From an uncultured Lachnospiraceae bacterium (GTDB lineage: Bacteria > Bacillota > Clostridia > Lachnospirales > Lachnospiraceae): 64,000 nt of DNA. Position numbers and translations under genes: made by a program. Positions 32,172 through 42,886 of the stretch are shown piece by piece. The notes beneath the pieces were generated by a model, which did not search any database, was not told where the DNA came from, and saw only the letters and a list, made by a program, of their open reading frames with translations. Location: positions 62,001 to 126,000 of the forward strand of contig CAKNHF010000005.1 in the NCBI GenBank assembly GCA_930972465.1, read 5' to 3'. Every line of letters starts with the position of its first letter. The first letter of the stretch is position 1.

Positions 32172-32936
32172 ATGAACAAACTGATTGTAAAAACAGAAGG
32201 ACTGAAAAAATATTACCGGCTGGGGAAAAACACGGTAAAGGCTCTGGACGGAGTGGATTTTTCTGTAAAGGAAAAAGAGTTTGTCGCCATTATTGGCAGA
32301 TCAGGAAGCGGGAAGAGCACGCTGCTTCATATGATTGGAGGACTGGATTCGCCTACGGAGGGAGAAGTATATGTGGATGGAAAGAAGCTTTCCAGTATGA
32401 ACCGGGAGCAGCTGGCCGTTTTCCGGCGTCGAAAGGCCGGATTTATTTTCCAGAATTATAATCTGATTCCGGATATGAATGTGTATGACAACATAGTGCT
32501 GCCTGTTGAATTGGATGGGAAAAGGATCGATCAGAAGTTTGTGAAAGAGATTCTGGAATTGCTCCAGCTTGAAGAAAAGCTGGATGCCCTGCCCGGAATG
32601 CTTTCCGGAGGGCAGCAGCAGCGGGTTGCTATTGCCCGGGCTGTCGCGGCGAAGCCAAGTATTATCCTGGCTGACGAACCTACAGGTAATCTTGATACGG
32701 TGTCCGGTCATGAGGTGATGGGCCTGCTCAAAGTGGCGGCAAAACGGTTTCAGCAGACAGTCATATTGATTACCCATGACAATGATATTGCTCAGATGGC
32801 GGATCGGATCGTGCATATCGAAGACGGAAAGATTGTAGGCACATATAATGAATGCCCGGGACAGAAAGACTGTGGCGGAAACTTGGGGCACAACGCAGGA
32901 AGAGAAAAGGCAGGTGAACAGCATGCTGGCGAATAA
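32172..32936 (+). CDS. ABC transporter ATP-binding protein (MacB/BceA type)
   Basis: 254 residues. Walker A '[16 protein letters not shown]', Q-loop '[15 protein letters not shown]', signature '[14 protein letters not shown]', Walker B '[11 protein letters not shown]', and the H-loop His in 'LITHD'. It energises the FtsX-type permease encoded next. Start 32172 follows AGAGGAGGTA. The C-terminus carries an extra ~20 residues ('[20 protein letters not shown]') that overlap the permease start by 14 bp. Confidence 0.93.
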   Translation: MNKLIVKTEGLKKYYRLGKNTVKALDGVDFSVKEKEFVAIIGRSGSGKSTLLHMIGGLDSPTEGEVYVDGKKLSSMNREQLAVFRRRKAGFIFQNYNLIPDMNVYDNIVLPVELDGKRIDQKFVKEILELLQLEEKLDALPGMLSGGQQQRVAIARAVAAKPSIILADEPTGNLDTVSGHEVMGLLKVAAKRFQQTVILITHDNDIAQMADRIVHIEDGKIVGTYNECPGQKDCGGNLGHNAGREKAGEQHAGE

Positions 32937-35445
32937 TAACCGGGGAATCATCAAAAGGATGGCAGGAAATTCGTTGCGGAAGAACCGGGGCAGAAATCTG
33001 ATCCTGTTTCTGGCTATTGTTCTCGCTTCATTTATGCTGTTCAGCATCTTTACCGTGGGAATTACGTATTTTAAAATGTATCGGATCCAGAATATACGCA
33101 TGAAGGGCGGCGATTATGACGCTGTGATGTACGGAATTACAGAGGAACAGCAGAAGAGATGTGACGCGGATGATGATATAAGAAGAGCTGGAATCCTTGC
33201 GGTAACAGGATATATCGAGTCTACTGAAAAGGATGATACAGTGGAGACTTCATGCGTCTGGGCAGACAGTACCTGCTGGGATGAAATCATGGCCCCGGCA
33301 CGAGAATGGGTAAAGGGCAGATATCCTGAAGCAGAGAATGAGGTGATGACCACGGCGGAAGGGCTGGAGAAAGCAGGGCTATCCGGTCTGACGGTGGGAG
33401 ATACATTTACTGCCCTATACAGGGATGGCAATGGCAATCTGCTTACCAGAGAGTTTACAATATCGGGAATGTGGGACGGATATGGGGAGAAAAGCGCGTT
33501 TTATGTATCGGAGGCTTTCTACCGGACGTCCGAATACGATGTTTCTGAGGTGAGATGCGGCAGATATTATCTGGACTTCGGCAGATGGATCATGTCCCCG
33601 GAAGAACAGAATGCGTTTATAGAGAGCATGGATCTTGGAAAGCAGCAGGCAGTGTATTTTACAGGAGATATGGGATATTCTCTGCCTATATTTTGCGGAT
33701 TGTGTGCTCTGATCTTTGTTACCTGTCTATGTGCTTATCTTCTGATCTACAATATTATGTACCTGTCTGTATCGGGAAATGTGCGCTGTTACGGGCTGCT
33801 GCAGACTGTGGGGATGACCGGAAGACAGATCCGGGCTCTTATCTTTCAGCAGATGCTGTGCCTGGGCGGTGCCGGGACTGCGGGTGGAATCCTGGCGGGA
33901 TGCACAGTGTCGTTTCTGGTGATTCCGTCTGTTATCCGTTCTCTGGGGATACGCGGAAGTGAAGGCGGAGAGATCGAGATCACGTTAAATCCGGTGGTTG
34001 TGTTCCTGACGCTTCTGCTGACAGCATTTACCATATATATGGGCAGCAGAAAACCGGTCAGGCTGGCGGGGGAGATATCTCCGAAGGAAGCTTTGGGATA
34101 TCAGCCATCGTATTCCGGAGAGGTACTGAGGAGAAAAAGAGTTCGACGAAGAGGGTTCCTACGGAAAAATCTCCTGTTCCGGATGGCGCTGGATCAGCTG
34201 GGAAAAGACAGGAAAAAAACTGCGGTGATCATGGTGTCACTGGCCGCAGGACTGTCGGTGTTCCTGTGTCTTACTACACTGATTGAGAGCCAGGGAGCCA
34301 GAACGATCGTGTCTAACCACATGGACAGTGATATTACGATCACCGACGATACTTTGAAGAAGGAAGATGTGAAGGAACATAAACGGCTTATAACAGAAGA
34401 GTTTCTGAGTGATCTGAAGGCACTCAATGGAATTGCTTCGGTGTATCCTCTTAGATATGGACAGATTACAGTTCCATGGGAGCCGGAGTTTGCAGATCTG
34501 TGGATGGAAGAATTCTATGCAAAGTGGATGAATATACCGTATGAGGATGATGTGGAAGAATATAAAGAAAATCCGGAAAACTTCGGCTCGGTCATGATCG
34601 GGATCAGTGAAGATGAATTTCCTTATCTGCAGCAGACGATGACGACAGAGATTGACAGAAAGGATTTCATATCGGGAAAAACATGCGTGCTGTACAGGAA
34701 CAGTCTGGATCTGTCTGAAGGAGAGGTTATCGGGAAGAACGTGACATGCGGAGAATATGGTAATGGAGAGAATATGCGAACATTTCGCATTGCCGGGCTG
34801 ACCGACGAGGGCTATTATACAGGTCCGATTATCGGATTTCCTCCCACGGTTATTGTCAGTGATGCGGCAATGGAGGAATTTCTGGACGATACGGCTGTGT
34901 CGAAAGCAGGTGTAAAATATGTGAAAGAATATGATGAAGAAACGGAAAATGAAGTGCTGGAACTGATTCGGAAAAACCGGGATTCTGCTGATTTTTCCTG
35001 GGAATCAAAACTGGAATCCAAGCAGGAGATTGAGCGCGCGCAGGGAAATATGAAAGAGATCGGATTGTCTATTGCCTTGATTCTTGCGTTTATCGGGATA
35101 CTGAATTATATCAATACTGTGACTGGCAGCATTCAGAGCTGCCGGAAAGAACTGGCGATTCTGGAGAGCACAGGTATGACGGACAGGCAGAGAAATTATC
35201 TGCTGATTCTGGAAGGAATATTCTATGCAGCGGGTTCTCTCCTGATTACAGCGACTGTGGGGCTGGCAGTGACGTATGGAGTATACCAGTCTATGAATTA
35301 CATGCAGGTGCCGTTTGAGGTGCCGGTGTGGCCTGCAGTGGGGATGACTGCGTTTATTATGGCGTTGTGCGCGGGAATTCCCGTGATCGCCGGAGCGATG
35401 ATGATCAGAAAGGGGAGCGTAGTGGAGAGAGCAAAGGAAATATAG
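32923..35445 (+). CDS. ABC transporter permease, FtsX/MacB-like
   Basis: 840 residues. One helix near the N-terminus, a soluble extracellular domain, three helices around 255-360, a second extracellular region, and three C-terminal helices: the duplicated FtsX arrangement of Firmicute lantibiotic and bacitracin resistance exporters. 'MTGRQIRALIFQQML' and 'CRKELAILESTGMTDRQR' are the characteristic coupling segments. Start ATG 32923 (AGGTGA upstream) or GTG 32914. Together with the upstream genes it likely forms a sense-and-export unit for envelope-active peptides; the ligand is unknown. Confidence 0.88.
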   Translation: MLANNNRGIIKRMAGNSLRKNRGRNLILFLAIVLASFMLFSIFTVGITYFKMYRIQNIRMKGGDYDAVMYGITEEQQKRCDADDDIRRAGILAVTGYIESTEKDDTVETSCVWADSTCWDEIMAPAREWVKGRYPEAENEVMTTAEGLEKAGLSGLTVGDTFTALYRDGNGNLLTREFTISGMWDGYGEKSAFYVSEAFYRTSEYDVSEVRCGRYYLDFGRWIMSPEEQNAFIESMDLGKQQAVYFTGDMGYSLPIFCGLCALIFVTCLCAYLLIYNIMYLSVSGNVRCYGLLQTVGMTGRQIRALIFQQMLCLGGAGTAGGILAGCTVSFLVIPSVIRSLGIRGSEGGEIEITLNPVVVFLTLLLTAFTIYMGSRKPVRLAGEISPKEALGYQPSYSGEVLRRKRVRRRGFLRKNLLFRMALDQLGKDRKKTAVIMVSLAAGLSVFLCLTTLIESQGARTIVSNHMDSDITITDDTLKKEDVKEHKRLITEEFLSDLKALNGIASVYPLRYGQITVPWEPEFADLWMEEFYAKWMNIPYEDDVEEYKENPENFGSVMIGISEDEFPYLQQTMTTEIDRKDFISGKTCVLYRNSLDLSEGEVIGKNVTCGEYGNGENMRTFRIAGLTDEGYYTGPIIGFPPTVIVSDAAMEEFLDDTAVSKAGVKYVKEYDEETENEVLELIRKNRDSADFSWESKLESKQEIERAQGNMKEIGLSIALILAFIGILNYINTVTGSIQSCRKELAILESTGMTDRQRNYLLILEGIFYAAGSLLITATVGLAVTYGVYQSMNYMQVPFEVPVWPAVGMTAFIMALCAGIPVIAGAMMIRKGSVVERAKEI

Positions 35446-35449
35446 ACAG

Positions 35450-35485
35450 CGAAAACCCGCTGATCTTTTGACCAGCGGGTTTTCG
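35450..35485. terminator. Bidirectional terminator, also the 3' end of sRNA copy A
   Basis: A perfect 13-bp stem CGAAAACCCGCTG/CAGCGGGTTTTCG. On the plus strand it ends the ABC operon; on the minus strand it ends the first small RNA. Confidence 0.8.
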
Positions 35486-35588
35486 TTGTGATTATAGTTA
35501 TCTAAAAGGAATGAGAGTAAAGTGCGACATCCGTGTATCCTTCCGGATGTCCTGCTTTATGAGGGGGAAGATAGCTGTTTCTCAACTA
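35450..35588 (-). ncRNA. Tandem small RNA, copy A
   Basis: On the minus strand, TTGACA (35621-35616) and TATAAC (35599-35594) with 16-bp spacing point to a start near 35588. The RNA begins with hairpin 1 (AAGATAGTTG/CAGCTATCTT, one G-U). It continues with a C-rich single strand (CTTCCCCCTCATAAAG), hairpin 2 (GACATCCG/CGGATGTC, lower AAAG/CTTT helix), a pyrimidine-rich linker ACTTTACTCTCATTCC, and the terminator at 35450-35485. The whole plan is repeated in copy B with compensatory changes. C-rich unpaired stretches are typical of Gram-positive sRNAs that mask ribosome-binding sites. Confidence 0.68.
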
Positions 35589-35708
35589 TCTTGGTTATAG
35601 TATAAAGGAAGATTGTGTCAAAAGTATGAGGAAACTCTTAAAGAAAAAGGAAAAATATAAAATCAAAATTAAGAGATAAAAAACAGAGAATAAAAACGGC
35701 CGGATATG

Positions 35709-35841
35709 CGAAAAGCCGTCCATCGGACGGCTTTTCGTGATTGTTATAGTTATCTAAAGGAATGAGAGTAAAGTTCGACATCTTGGGTCACCCCAAGATG
35801 TCTCTACTTTATGAGGGGGGAGATAGTTGTTTATCAACTAT
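35709..35841 (-). ncRNA. Tandem small RNA, copy B
   Basis: Minus-strand TAGACA (35873-35868) and TATGAA (35851-35846), same 16-bp spacing. Hairpin 1 is AGATAGTTG/CAACTATCT, perfect here. The seed is CTCCCCCCTCATAAAG. Hairpin 2 is an 11-bp stem GACATCTTGGG/CCCAAGATGTC capped by a GTGA (GNRA) tetraloop. The linker ACTTTACTCTCATTCC is identical to copy A, and a different but equally perfect 13-bp terminator (CGAAAAGCCGTCC/GGACGGCTTTTCG) ends it. Upstream of both promoters are similar pyrimidine-rich stretches. Interval 35842-35958 holds only this promoter region and the end of the lysozyme gene side. Confidence 0.68.
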
Positions 35842-35958
35842 CTGATTCATAGTATAGACAGAAAATGTGTCTAAAATATGTTTAAAATCTAAAAGAAAAA
35901 GAAAAAAATCGATAAAATGTTAATTCGTATCAGGGAACAGAACACCAGCTGTGTCCGT

Positions 35959-36927
35959 TCAGGGGATCCTCAGAGTGGTTCCCGCATAGATCCGATCCGG
36001 GTCTGATATGCCGTTCAGTTTTGCGATTGCACTGACGGTGGTGCCGAATTTGAGAGCAATTGCACTCAGAGTATCTCCCGGTCTGACAGTATAATTCTGA
36101 TATGAGGAACCTCTCTCAGGTACCCGGATCGTATTCCCCGCGTAGATCCGGTCCGGATTGGAGATTCTGTTGATCCTGCTGAGTTCAGATACTGTTGTGC
36201 CGTAGCGGGCAGCGATTCCGCTCAGAGTATCTCCGGGCTGAATGACATAAGTGATATAGTCGTTTGACGGAGAGGGTGACGGCGACGGAGCATCTCCGGA
36301 CAGATGGTTGAGCCCGGCGTTACGAATAACGGAAGGAAAGTCAACATAGCTGAGATCAAGATCTGTATTTCCGCTGATTCCGGGCACGCTTCCCTGACTT
36401 GTGTACTGCCACATATCGCAGTCGGTTCCGTCAAAAGTATCTGTGTACCGGGCATACCAGAGGGAATAACGTTTCGCAAGATCATTGCCGAGATACTGAT
36501 CCAGAAAATTTTTGTTGCTGTAAAACATGGCGAAGTATCCTTTCTCCTCAATGCGATTGCAGAAACTCTGCACCAGCTGTTTTGCCAGATCGGGGGTAAT
36601 CGTGACTCCTTCTCCTGAGGCGTAGTCGACCGTTGCCTGTTCAATATCATAACAGACCGGATATTCCAGCCTGTATCCGGCGATCGTATTCAGGCATCCA
36701 TCGGCCTCACGCACGGCGGAAGAAGGACTGGTGGCATAGCAGAACCAGTAAACGCCGATGGGAAGACCGATTCGGTTGCACTCAGAGGCATTACGCCGGA
36801 ACTGCTCGTCAACAGTATTAAAACCGTAACCTGCGCGGAGCATGGCGAATTGATAGCCGGCGGCTTTTACCCGCGTCCAGTCGACTTCGCCCTGAAATTT
36901 ACTGACATCAAGTCCTTTTATACTCAT
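35959..36927 (-). CDS. GH25 lysozyme with two LysM domains
   Basis: 322 residues. The N-terminal GH25 muramidase domain (about 1-195) has 'GLDVSKFQGEVDW', 'MLRAGYGFN', the catalytic 'VCYDIEQ' and 'MWQYTSQG'. A Ser/Pro linker precedes two LysM peptidoglycan-binding repeats ('YVIQPGDTLSGIAARYGTTV' and 'YTVRPGDTLSAIALKFGTTV'). There is no signal peptide, so release may need lysis or a non-classical route, as with endolysins. ATG 36927 with GAGAGG upstream is favoured over an ATG nine bases earlier. No holin or phage genes are adjacent. 36937-37112 holds no gene. Confidence 0.92.
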   Translation of the reverse strand: MSIKGLDVSKFQGEVDWTRVKAAGYQFAMLRAGYGFNTVDEQFRRNASECNRIGLPIGVYWFCYATSPSSAVREADGCLNTIAGYRLEYPVCYDIEQATVDYASGEGVTITPDLAKQLVQSFCNRIEEKGYFAMFYSNKNFLDQYLGNDLAKRYSLWYARYTDTFDGTDCDMWQYTSQGSVPGISGNTDLDLSYVDFPSVIRNAGLNHLSGDAPSPSPSPSNDYITYVIQPGDTLSGIAARYGTTVSELSRINRISNPDRIYAGNTIRVPERGSSYQNYTVRPGDTLSAIALKFGTTVSAIAKLNGISDPDRIYAGTTLRIP

Positions 36928-37094
36928 AGAAAACATCCTCTCAGATAAAGCGTATTATGTGATATCAGTATATGTCCGGAGCGGAAAAAGGTGAGCGGCG
37001 GCAGGAACTGAAGCGGCAAAGTGACGGGAATAATATATTGTATCAGAAGAAAAATCTATTATCATATAAATATGGCAAAGAGATAAGATTCTAA

Positions 37095-38528
<1,434 letters not shown>

Positions 38529-38549
38529 CAATGGAGGTGAATGGATGGA

Positions 38550-39362
38550 ATGAAGTATCTGGTAACGGACATAGGAGGCACATTTACAAAATATGCCGTA
38601 ATGGACGAAGAGTGTCGATTTTATGAAAAGGGAAAAATTCCCACGGCGAAGGAATCGGTCGAAGAGTTTCTGGACATGCTTACAGAGCTGTTTGATAATT
38701 ACAGAGAAGTGGCAGAAGGCCTGGCGATCAGCGCTCCGGGGATGATCGACAGTGAGCGCGGTTTCATGTACAATGCCGGCGCTATTCTGTGTGTGGAGAA
38801 TCTGGATATCGTCAGAATACTGGAAGAGCGGCTGAAAGTTCCGGTTACTATAGAAAATGACGCGAAAAGCGCGGCATTGGCGGAAATGTGGAGGGGAAGT
38901 CTGCAGGGATGCCAGGATGCAGCAGTCGTTATCCTGGGGACAGGAATCGGCGGCGCCGTGTTCTGTAATGGGAAACTGCTCCGCGGCAGGCATCTGTTCG
39001 CAGGGGAATTCAGCTATCTGCTGTCTGACGGAGACGATGCAATGAATCCGGAGAAGGTACTGGCGTATACGGCGAGCACTGCTGCGTTAATCGGACTTAC
39101 GGCCAGAAAGAAAGGAATCCCGAGAGAAGAACTGGACGGCGAGAAGGTGTTCCGGATGGTGAATCAGGGGGATCCGGAGAAGATTGCCATAGGCGGAGGA
39201 ATCAGCGCCCAGCCGCTTCTTATCCGGATGATCCGCGAGGAACTGGAGAAGATCTGCGGGATGATGCCTCATGAAATATCTGTGCCGGAGGTCACGGTAT
39301 GCAGATACTTTAATGATTCCAATCTTATAGGGGCACTGTATGTTCATCTGAACGCAGAGTAA
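38550..39362 (+). CDS. ROK-family sugar kinase (beta-glucoside kinase-like)
   Basis: 270 residues. 'YLVTDIGGTFTKYAVMDE' phosphate-binding start, 'ISAPGMIDSERG', 'VTIENDAKSAALAE' and 'VVILGTGIGGAVFCNGKLLRG'. The zinc-binding Cys cluster common in ROK proteins is absent, as in BglK-type kinases. With the GH1 enzyme it suggests that beta-glucosides enter unphosphorylated and are phosphorylated inside (BglK/BglA route), although this is inference. Confidence 0.87.
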   Translation: MKYLVTDIGGTFTKYAVMDEECRFYEKGKIPTAKESVEEFLDMLTELFDNYREVAEGLAISAPGMIDSERGFMYNAGAILCVENLDIVRILEERLKVPVTIENDAKSAALAEMWRGSLQGCQDAAVVILGTGIGGAVFCNGKLLRGRHLFAGEFSYLLSDGDDAMNPEKVLAYTASTAALIGLTARKKGIPREELDGEKVFRMVNQGDPEKIAIGGGISAQPLLIRMIREELEKICGMMPHEISVPEVTVCRYFNDSNLIGALYVHLNAE

Positions 39363-39422
39363 TATATCGGACGAGTCTGGTGCGAATCCGGATCGGGGGT
39401 TTTCAGAAGCAAGTGCTGAAAG

Positions 39423-39471
39423 AGTGCGCGTTATACATGTAATTTTATTTCACATATAACGCGCGCTTTTT
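39423..39471. terminator. Bidirectional terminator between the ROK gene and the second ABC module
   Basis: A 13-bp stem with one G-U pair (AGTGCGCGTTATA/TATAACGCGCGCT) is followed by TTTTTGC. The opposing permease gene ends seven bases later. Confidence 0.75.
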
Positions 39472-39477
39472 GCTTGT

Positions 39478-42012
39478 CTATTCTGTCGTCCGCAGCCGTT
39501 CTACCACGGACTGTTTTCTGGCATATGCATAGCACACGGACGGCACTGCCAGGGAAATGGCGATGAGGAACGGGGTGCATATGGCGACAGGCAGCAGAGT
39601 GAACCTCCAGGTGAAGACATCCATCTGGCCTGCAAATGCCAAGACCAGAGCATATCCCGCGCCGACTCCGGCGGTACAGCTGATCAGAATGGAGAGGAGC
39701 GCGTAGCATAAACCCTCTCCCAGGAGCATCCGGCGCTGCTGCGCTCCGGTCATGCCGACGGACTCCATCATGGCAAGTTCCTGCCTGCGGGAGAGAATGG
39801 ATGTGGCGGTCACATTGATGAAGTTCAGGAGGCCGATCAGTGCCAGGATGATGCTTAAGATCCCTCCGGTCACGGCATAGGTCTGTTTCAGACTGCTGAA
39901 CTCCTGTTGATAGTCCGCCTTTGTCCGGTAATCCATATCGGGATTTACTTTCTCACAGTAATCCTCAAGCCAGGCCGCTACCGCCGTCTGCCGGTCATCC
40001 GATACATTGAACACGGTCTTCATAGGCTGACGGTCTCCGAACTGAGTCAGAAATTCTGTGTCCGGAAGGATGAATTCCTCATTCATCAGACCGTATCGCT
40101 GGGAACTCAGCGCCGTGGGCATCTGAGCCACTGCGAGTACCGTATATTTTTTTGAGACGGTGTCGCTGAACCGGACAGTGACTTCATCCCCGGGCTTCAG
40201 GAACGGCATGGATGTTTCGTCATCCATGGAAAAGGAATTTGCAAGGATATAATTTCCGCTTTTGAATTTTTCCCAGTCAAATGTCCCTTCGTCCGGTTTG
40301 ATGTATTTTGCTGCAGTCTCGTTCACTCCGTAAATATCCACATTGGTCCGATGGGACGTCCTTACATAGTCGAAGGCTTCCTCCATTATGGGATCGGAGA
40401 AATATTCGCTGTTTTCCGGAGCGTCCATGATCTGCTCCACAGTCTCCCATTCTGCGTCAGAGTAGTTGTGCACGGTTCCGGAAAGATAGATGTTTCCGAT
40501 GTCCGTAACCCCCTCCTGAGCAGAAAGTTCCTCCTGAAAGTTTCTGGTCACTCCGGCATAATCTATCTCCGGTGAGTTGAAATTGTAGATAGAAGCGCTG
40601 GATACTTCGAAATCCGTCAGCAGTTTGTCAGCCAGATATTTATCCATATCAAATCCCGTCACAATGGTATAGACGCTGTTGAGCAGTACCAGGCTCAGGG
40701 ACAGGGAAAGAACCACCAGGACCAGTTTCCGCTTATTGCGTCCCAGATTGGCACGGGCCATGCTCAGGGGCGTTGTCTTTTTCGTTTTCCTTGACTTTTT
40801 ACGAATACTTTTTTCCGTGAAACGGACCGCTTCCACCGGGGAGACTTTTGCGGCGATCCGGCAGGGTTTGATACAGCTGATGTACACGGTAAGCACGGTA
40901 AACAGGGCAGAGCCAAGAAAGATCAGAGGGTTCGCGGAATAGTAAACGTCCGTGGAGGTCAGCATATCGGTGATCACAGGAGTCAGCAGCCTGCCGATTA
41001 CCCACCCGGCAGCCAGCCCTGCGGGAACTCCGAAGAGACACAGAGCCCATGCCTGGCGGCGGACGATCTTCCTGAGCTGTCTTCCGGTAGTGCCCACGGT
41101 TTTCAGCAGTCCGTAGAAACGGATATCGCTGAAGATATTCAGGTAGAAGATATTGTAAATGATCAGATAGCCCGACAGCATGATCAATAAAATCAGGATG
41201 GTGAGGACGGAGACGGTGGTCCAGTCAATGCTGGAAAAGCTGTATGCCCAGTTGACGCTGGGGCTGATCAGAGTCCCGTCGAAACCGCCCCGCCGGATCA
41301 GTTCTTCCATCTGCCCTTCAATATTGAAGGAGCTGGAAAAATTGAAGCTTATGTTCATGTATCCCGAGTAATCTGTACCGTCTGTCTCATAATAGGGCGT
41401 CGTCTCAAGGGGCGCCGTCAGATCGGCATAGGTTTTTGACACTGCAGCCTCCTGGGCCATCATGACCGGATCCCCTTCCCAGAAACCGCACAGGGTGAAG
41501 GTATCCGTCCGGATCTCATTGTGGATATTCAGATCCAGAGTGACCTTCTGCCCAAGCTCATGAGGGATATCCAGCGCGTCCAGGATCAGGGTGCTCATGG
41601 CGATCTCGTCCTGTTCTTCCGGCAGCTTTCCGGTAGTCGGATAAGCAAAGCTCTGACGGGCATTCAGAGGCTCATAGTACCGCACTTCCGTTTGCAGTTT
41701 GTTCAGCTGGGGATTTACCGCGTTTCCCACGAAAATGTTGTAGGAGACGTCCCGGATCCCGGAATCCTCCTTCAGCTGATCATATTCCGCCATGGTGAAG
41801 TTCTTGAAACCGGCCTGTGCGTTCCCGCCCACCTGGCGGAAGGTGGATTCGGTCTGGCTGCGCAGCAGATTTCCGCACACGGAGAATACGGTGGTGAACA
41901 GGATCGTGGTCAGAAGGATGGCCGCCAGCCCGATCAGGTTCTTGGATCGCTTTGCGGAAAGAATGCGGGCGGAAAGCTTCCGGATCACTTTTTTGTTCTT
42001 TACTTTACGCAT
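39478..42012 (-). CDS. ABC transporter permease, FtsX/MacB-like (second module)
   Basis: 844 residues with the same layout as the permease at 33-35 kb: an N-terminal helix, an external domain, a three-helix block, another external domain and a C-terminal three-helix block. 'SRRQELAMMESVGMTGAQQR' and 'YGLLKTVGTTGRQLRKIVRR' are the coupling helices. Start ATG 42012 (AGGCGGTGA upstream) overlaps the ATPase gene end. Role inferred as export or target protection against envelope-active compounds. Confidence 0.88.
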   Translation of the reverse strand: MRKVKNKKVIRKLSARILSAKRSKNLIGLAAILLTTILFTTVFSVCGNLLRSQTESTFRQVGGNAQAGFKNFTMAEYDQLKEDSGIRDVSYNIFVGNAVNPQLNKLQTEVRYYEPLNARQSFAYPTTGKLPEEQDEIAMSTLILDALDIPHELGQKVTLDLNIHNEIRTDTFTLCGFWEGDPVMMAQEAAVSKTYADLTAPLETTPYYETDGTDYSGYMNISFNFSSSFNIEGQMEELIRRGGFDGTLISPSVNWAYSFSSIDWTTVSVLTILILLIMLSGYLIIYNIFYLNIFSDIRFYGLLKTVGTTGRQLRKIVRRQAWALCLFGVPAGLAAGWVIGRLLTPVITDMLTSTDVYYSANPLIFLGSALFTVLTVYISCIKPCRIAAKVSPVEAVRFTEKSIRKKSRKTKKTTPLSMARANLGRNKRKLVLVVLSLSLSLVLLNSVYTIVTGFDMDKYLADKLLTDFEVSSASIYNFNSPEIDYAGVTRNFQEELSAQEGVTDIGNIYLSGTVHNYSDAEWETVEQIMDAPENSEYFSDPIMEEAFDYVRTSHRTNVDIYGVNETAAKYIKPDEGTFDWEKFKSGNYILANSFSMDDETSMPFLKPGDEVTVRFSDTVSKKYTVLAVAQMPTALSSQRYGLMNEEFILPDTEFLTQFGDRQPMKTVFNVSDDRQTAVAAWLEDYCEKVNPDMDYRTKADYQQEFSSLKQTYAVTGGILSIILALIGLLNFINVTATSILSRRQELAMMESVGMTGAQQRRMLLGEGLCYALLSILISCTAGVGAGYALVLAFAGQMDVFTWRFTLLPVAICTPFLIAISLAVPSVCYAYARKQSVVERLRTTE

Positions 42013-42703
42013 GGTGATCACCGCCTTTGTATCCGCTGCCCGCGATCCTGCCGTCTTCAATGCGGATGATCCGGTCGGCGGTCTGAGCAATCTCTTCATT
42101 GTGAGTGATCATCACAATGGTCTGTCCGAACTGGTCACCTGTCACTTTCAGGAGACTTAAGACGTCCTGGCTGGTAGCGGAGTCCAGGTTCCCCGTGGGT
42201 TCATCCGCAAGGATGATGGCGGGTTTCGTGGCAAGGGCCCGGGCGATGGCGACTCTCTGCTGCTGTCCTCCGGAGAGCTCGCCGGGAAGGCTGTTCAGTT
42301 TTTGCTCCAGTCCCAGAATCTCCACAATCTCCCGGATAAAGTTCCGGTCGATCCGGTTTCCGTCCAGCTCGATGGGAAGGGTGATGTTTTCCTCTGCGTT
42401 CAGGACGGGGACCAGATTATAACTCTGGAAGACGAAACCGATTTTCCTCCTGCGGAAGATGCAGAGTGCGTCGTCCTTCAGGGAGAAGATATCCTTTCCT
42501 TCCACAAATACTTTTCCGGCGGTGGGGCGGTCCAGGCCGCCCAGCATGTGGAGAAGGGTGGATTTGCCGGAACCGGATGTCCCGACCACAGCCACAAATT
42601 CCCCCTGTTTTACGGATAGGGATACCCCGTCCAGGGCACGGACCTGATTGGCTCCTGTGCCGTAATATTTTCTCAGGTTTTTTGCCTCTAAGATGTTCTG
42701 CAT
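42005..42703 (-). CDS. ABC transporter ATP-binding protein (second module)
   Basis: 232 residues. Walker A '[16 protein letters not shown]', '[15 protein letters not shown]', signature '[15 protein letters not shown]', Walker B '[12 protein letters not shown]', H-loop 'MITHN'. Preceded by AAAGGAGGCAG. It overlaps the permease gene, so the two are translationally coupled. Confidence 0.93.
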   Translation of the reverse strand: MQNILEAKNLRKYYGTGANQVRALDGVSLSVKQGEFVAVVGTSGSGKSTLLHMLGGLDRPTAGKVFVEGKDIFSLKDDALCIFRRRKIGFVFQSYNLVPVLNAEENITLPIELDGNRIDRNFIREIVEILGLEQKLNSLPGELSGGQQQRVAIARALATKPAIILADEPTGNLDSATSQDVLSLLKVTGDQFGQTIVMITHNEEIAQTADRIIRIEDGRIAGSGYKGGDHHA

Positions 42704-42769
42704 ATGTCTGCCTCCTTTTTATGGAGCCGGCCGGGATTCTCCGGCGCGGCTCAGAATTACAGATAATAA

Positions 42770-42799
42770 AAAGTCTATCCACTTTTATGAATAGACTTT
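42770..42799 (-). terminator. Hairpin between kinase and ATPase genes (terminator or attenuator)
   Basis: A 9-bp stem AAAGTCTAT/ATAGACTTT is followed on the minus strand by TTTTTATT. It may end the regulator/kinase transcript. A TATGCT -10-like sequence lies immediately upstream of it on the same strand, so a transcript started there would meet the hairpin at once. Confidence 0.55.
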
Positions 42800-42886
42800 A
42801 GCATAACAATCTTTCCACATACTTTCTCAAATCTGACAGTTTCGAAAGAATTTCAGAACAGATGATTTCCGGCAGGCCGGAAACAG

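Noticed and set aside
35511-35845. Plus-strand ORFs of 29 and 27 codons (both starting MRVK) across the two tandem repeats, suggesting a type I toxin pair
   Set aside because: The two peptides diverge after seven residues because the hairpin lengths differ by non-multiples of three; the conserved property is base pairing on the minus strand, not a protein. No membrane peptide is encoded.
35450-35880. CRISPR-like direct repeats
   Set aside because: Only two units, about 130 bp each with internal hairpins and own promoters; no short regular repeats with unique spacers, and no cas genes.
35959-36927. Prophage endolysin indicating an integrated phage
   Set aside because: The GH25-LysM gene stands alone; no holin, tail, capsid, integrase or att repeats were seen nearby.
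41521-42069. Long plus-strand ORFs opposite the ABC permease and opposite other large genes (for example 630-1484, 2331-3299, 57847-59319)
   Set aside because: These are antisense frames of clearly identified genes with no start signals and unnatural composition.
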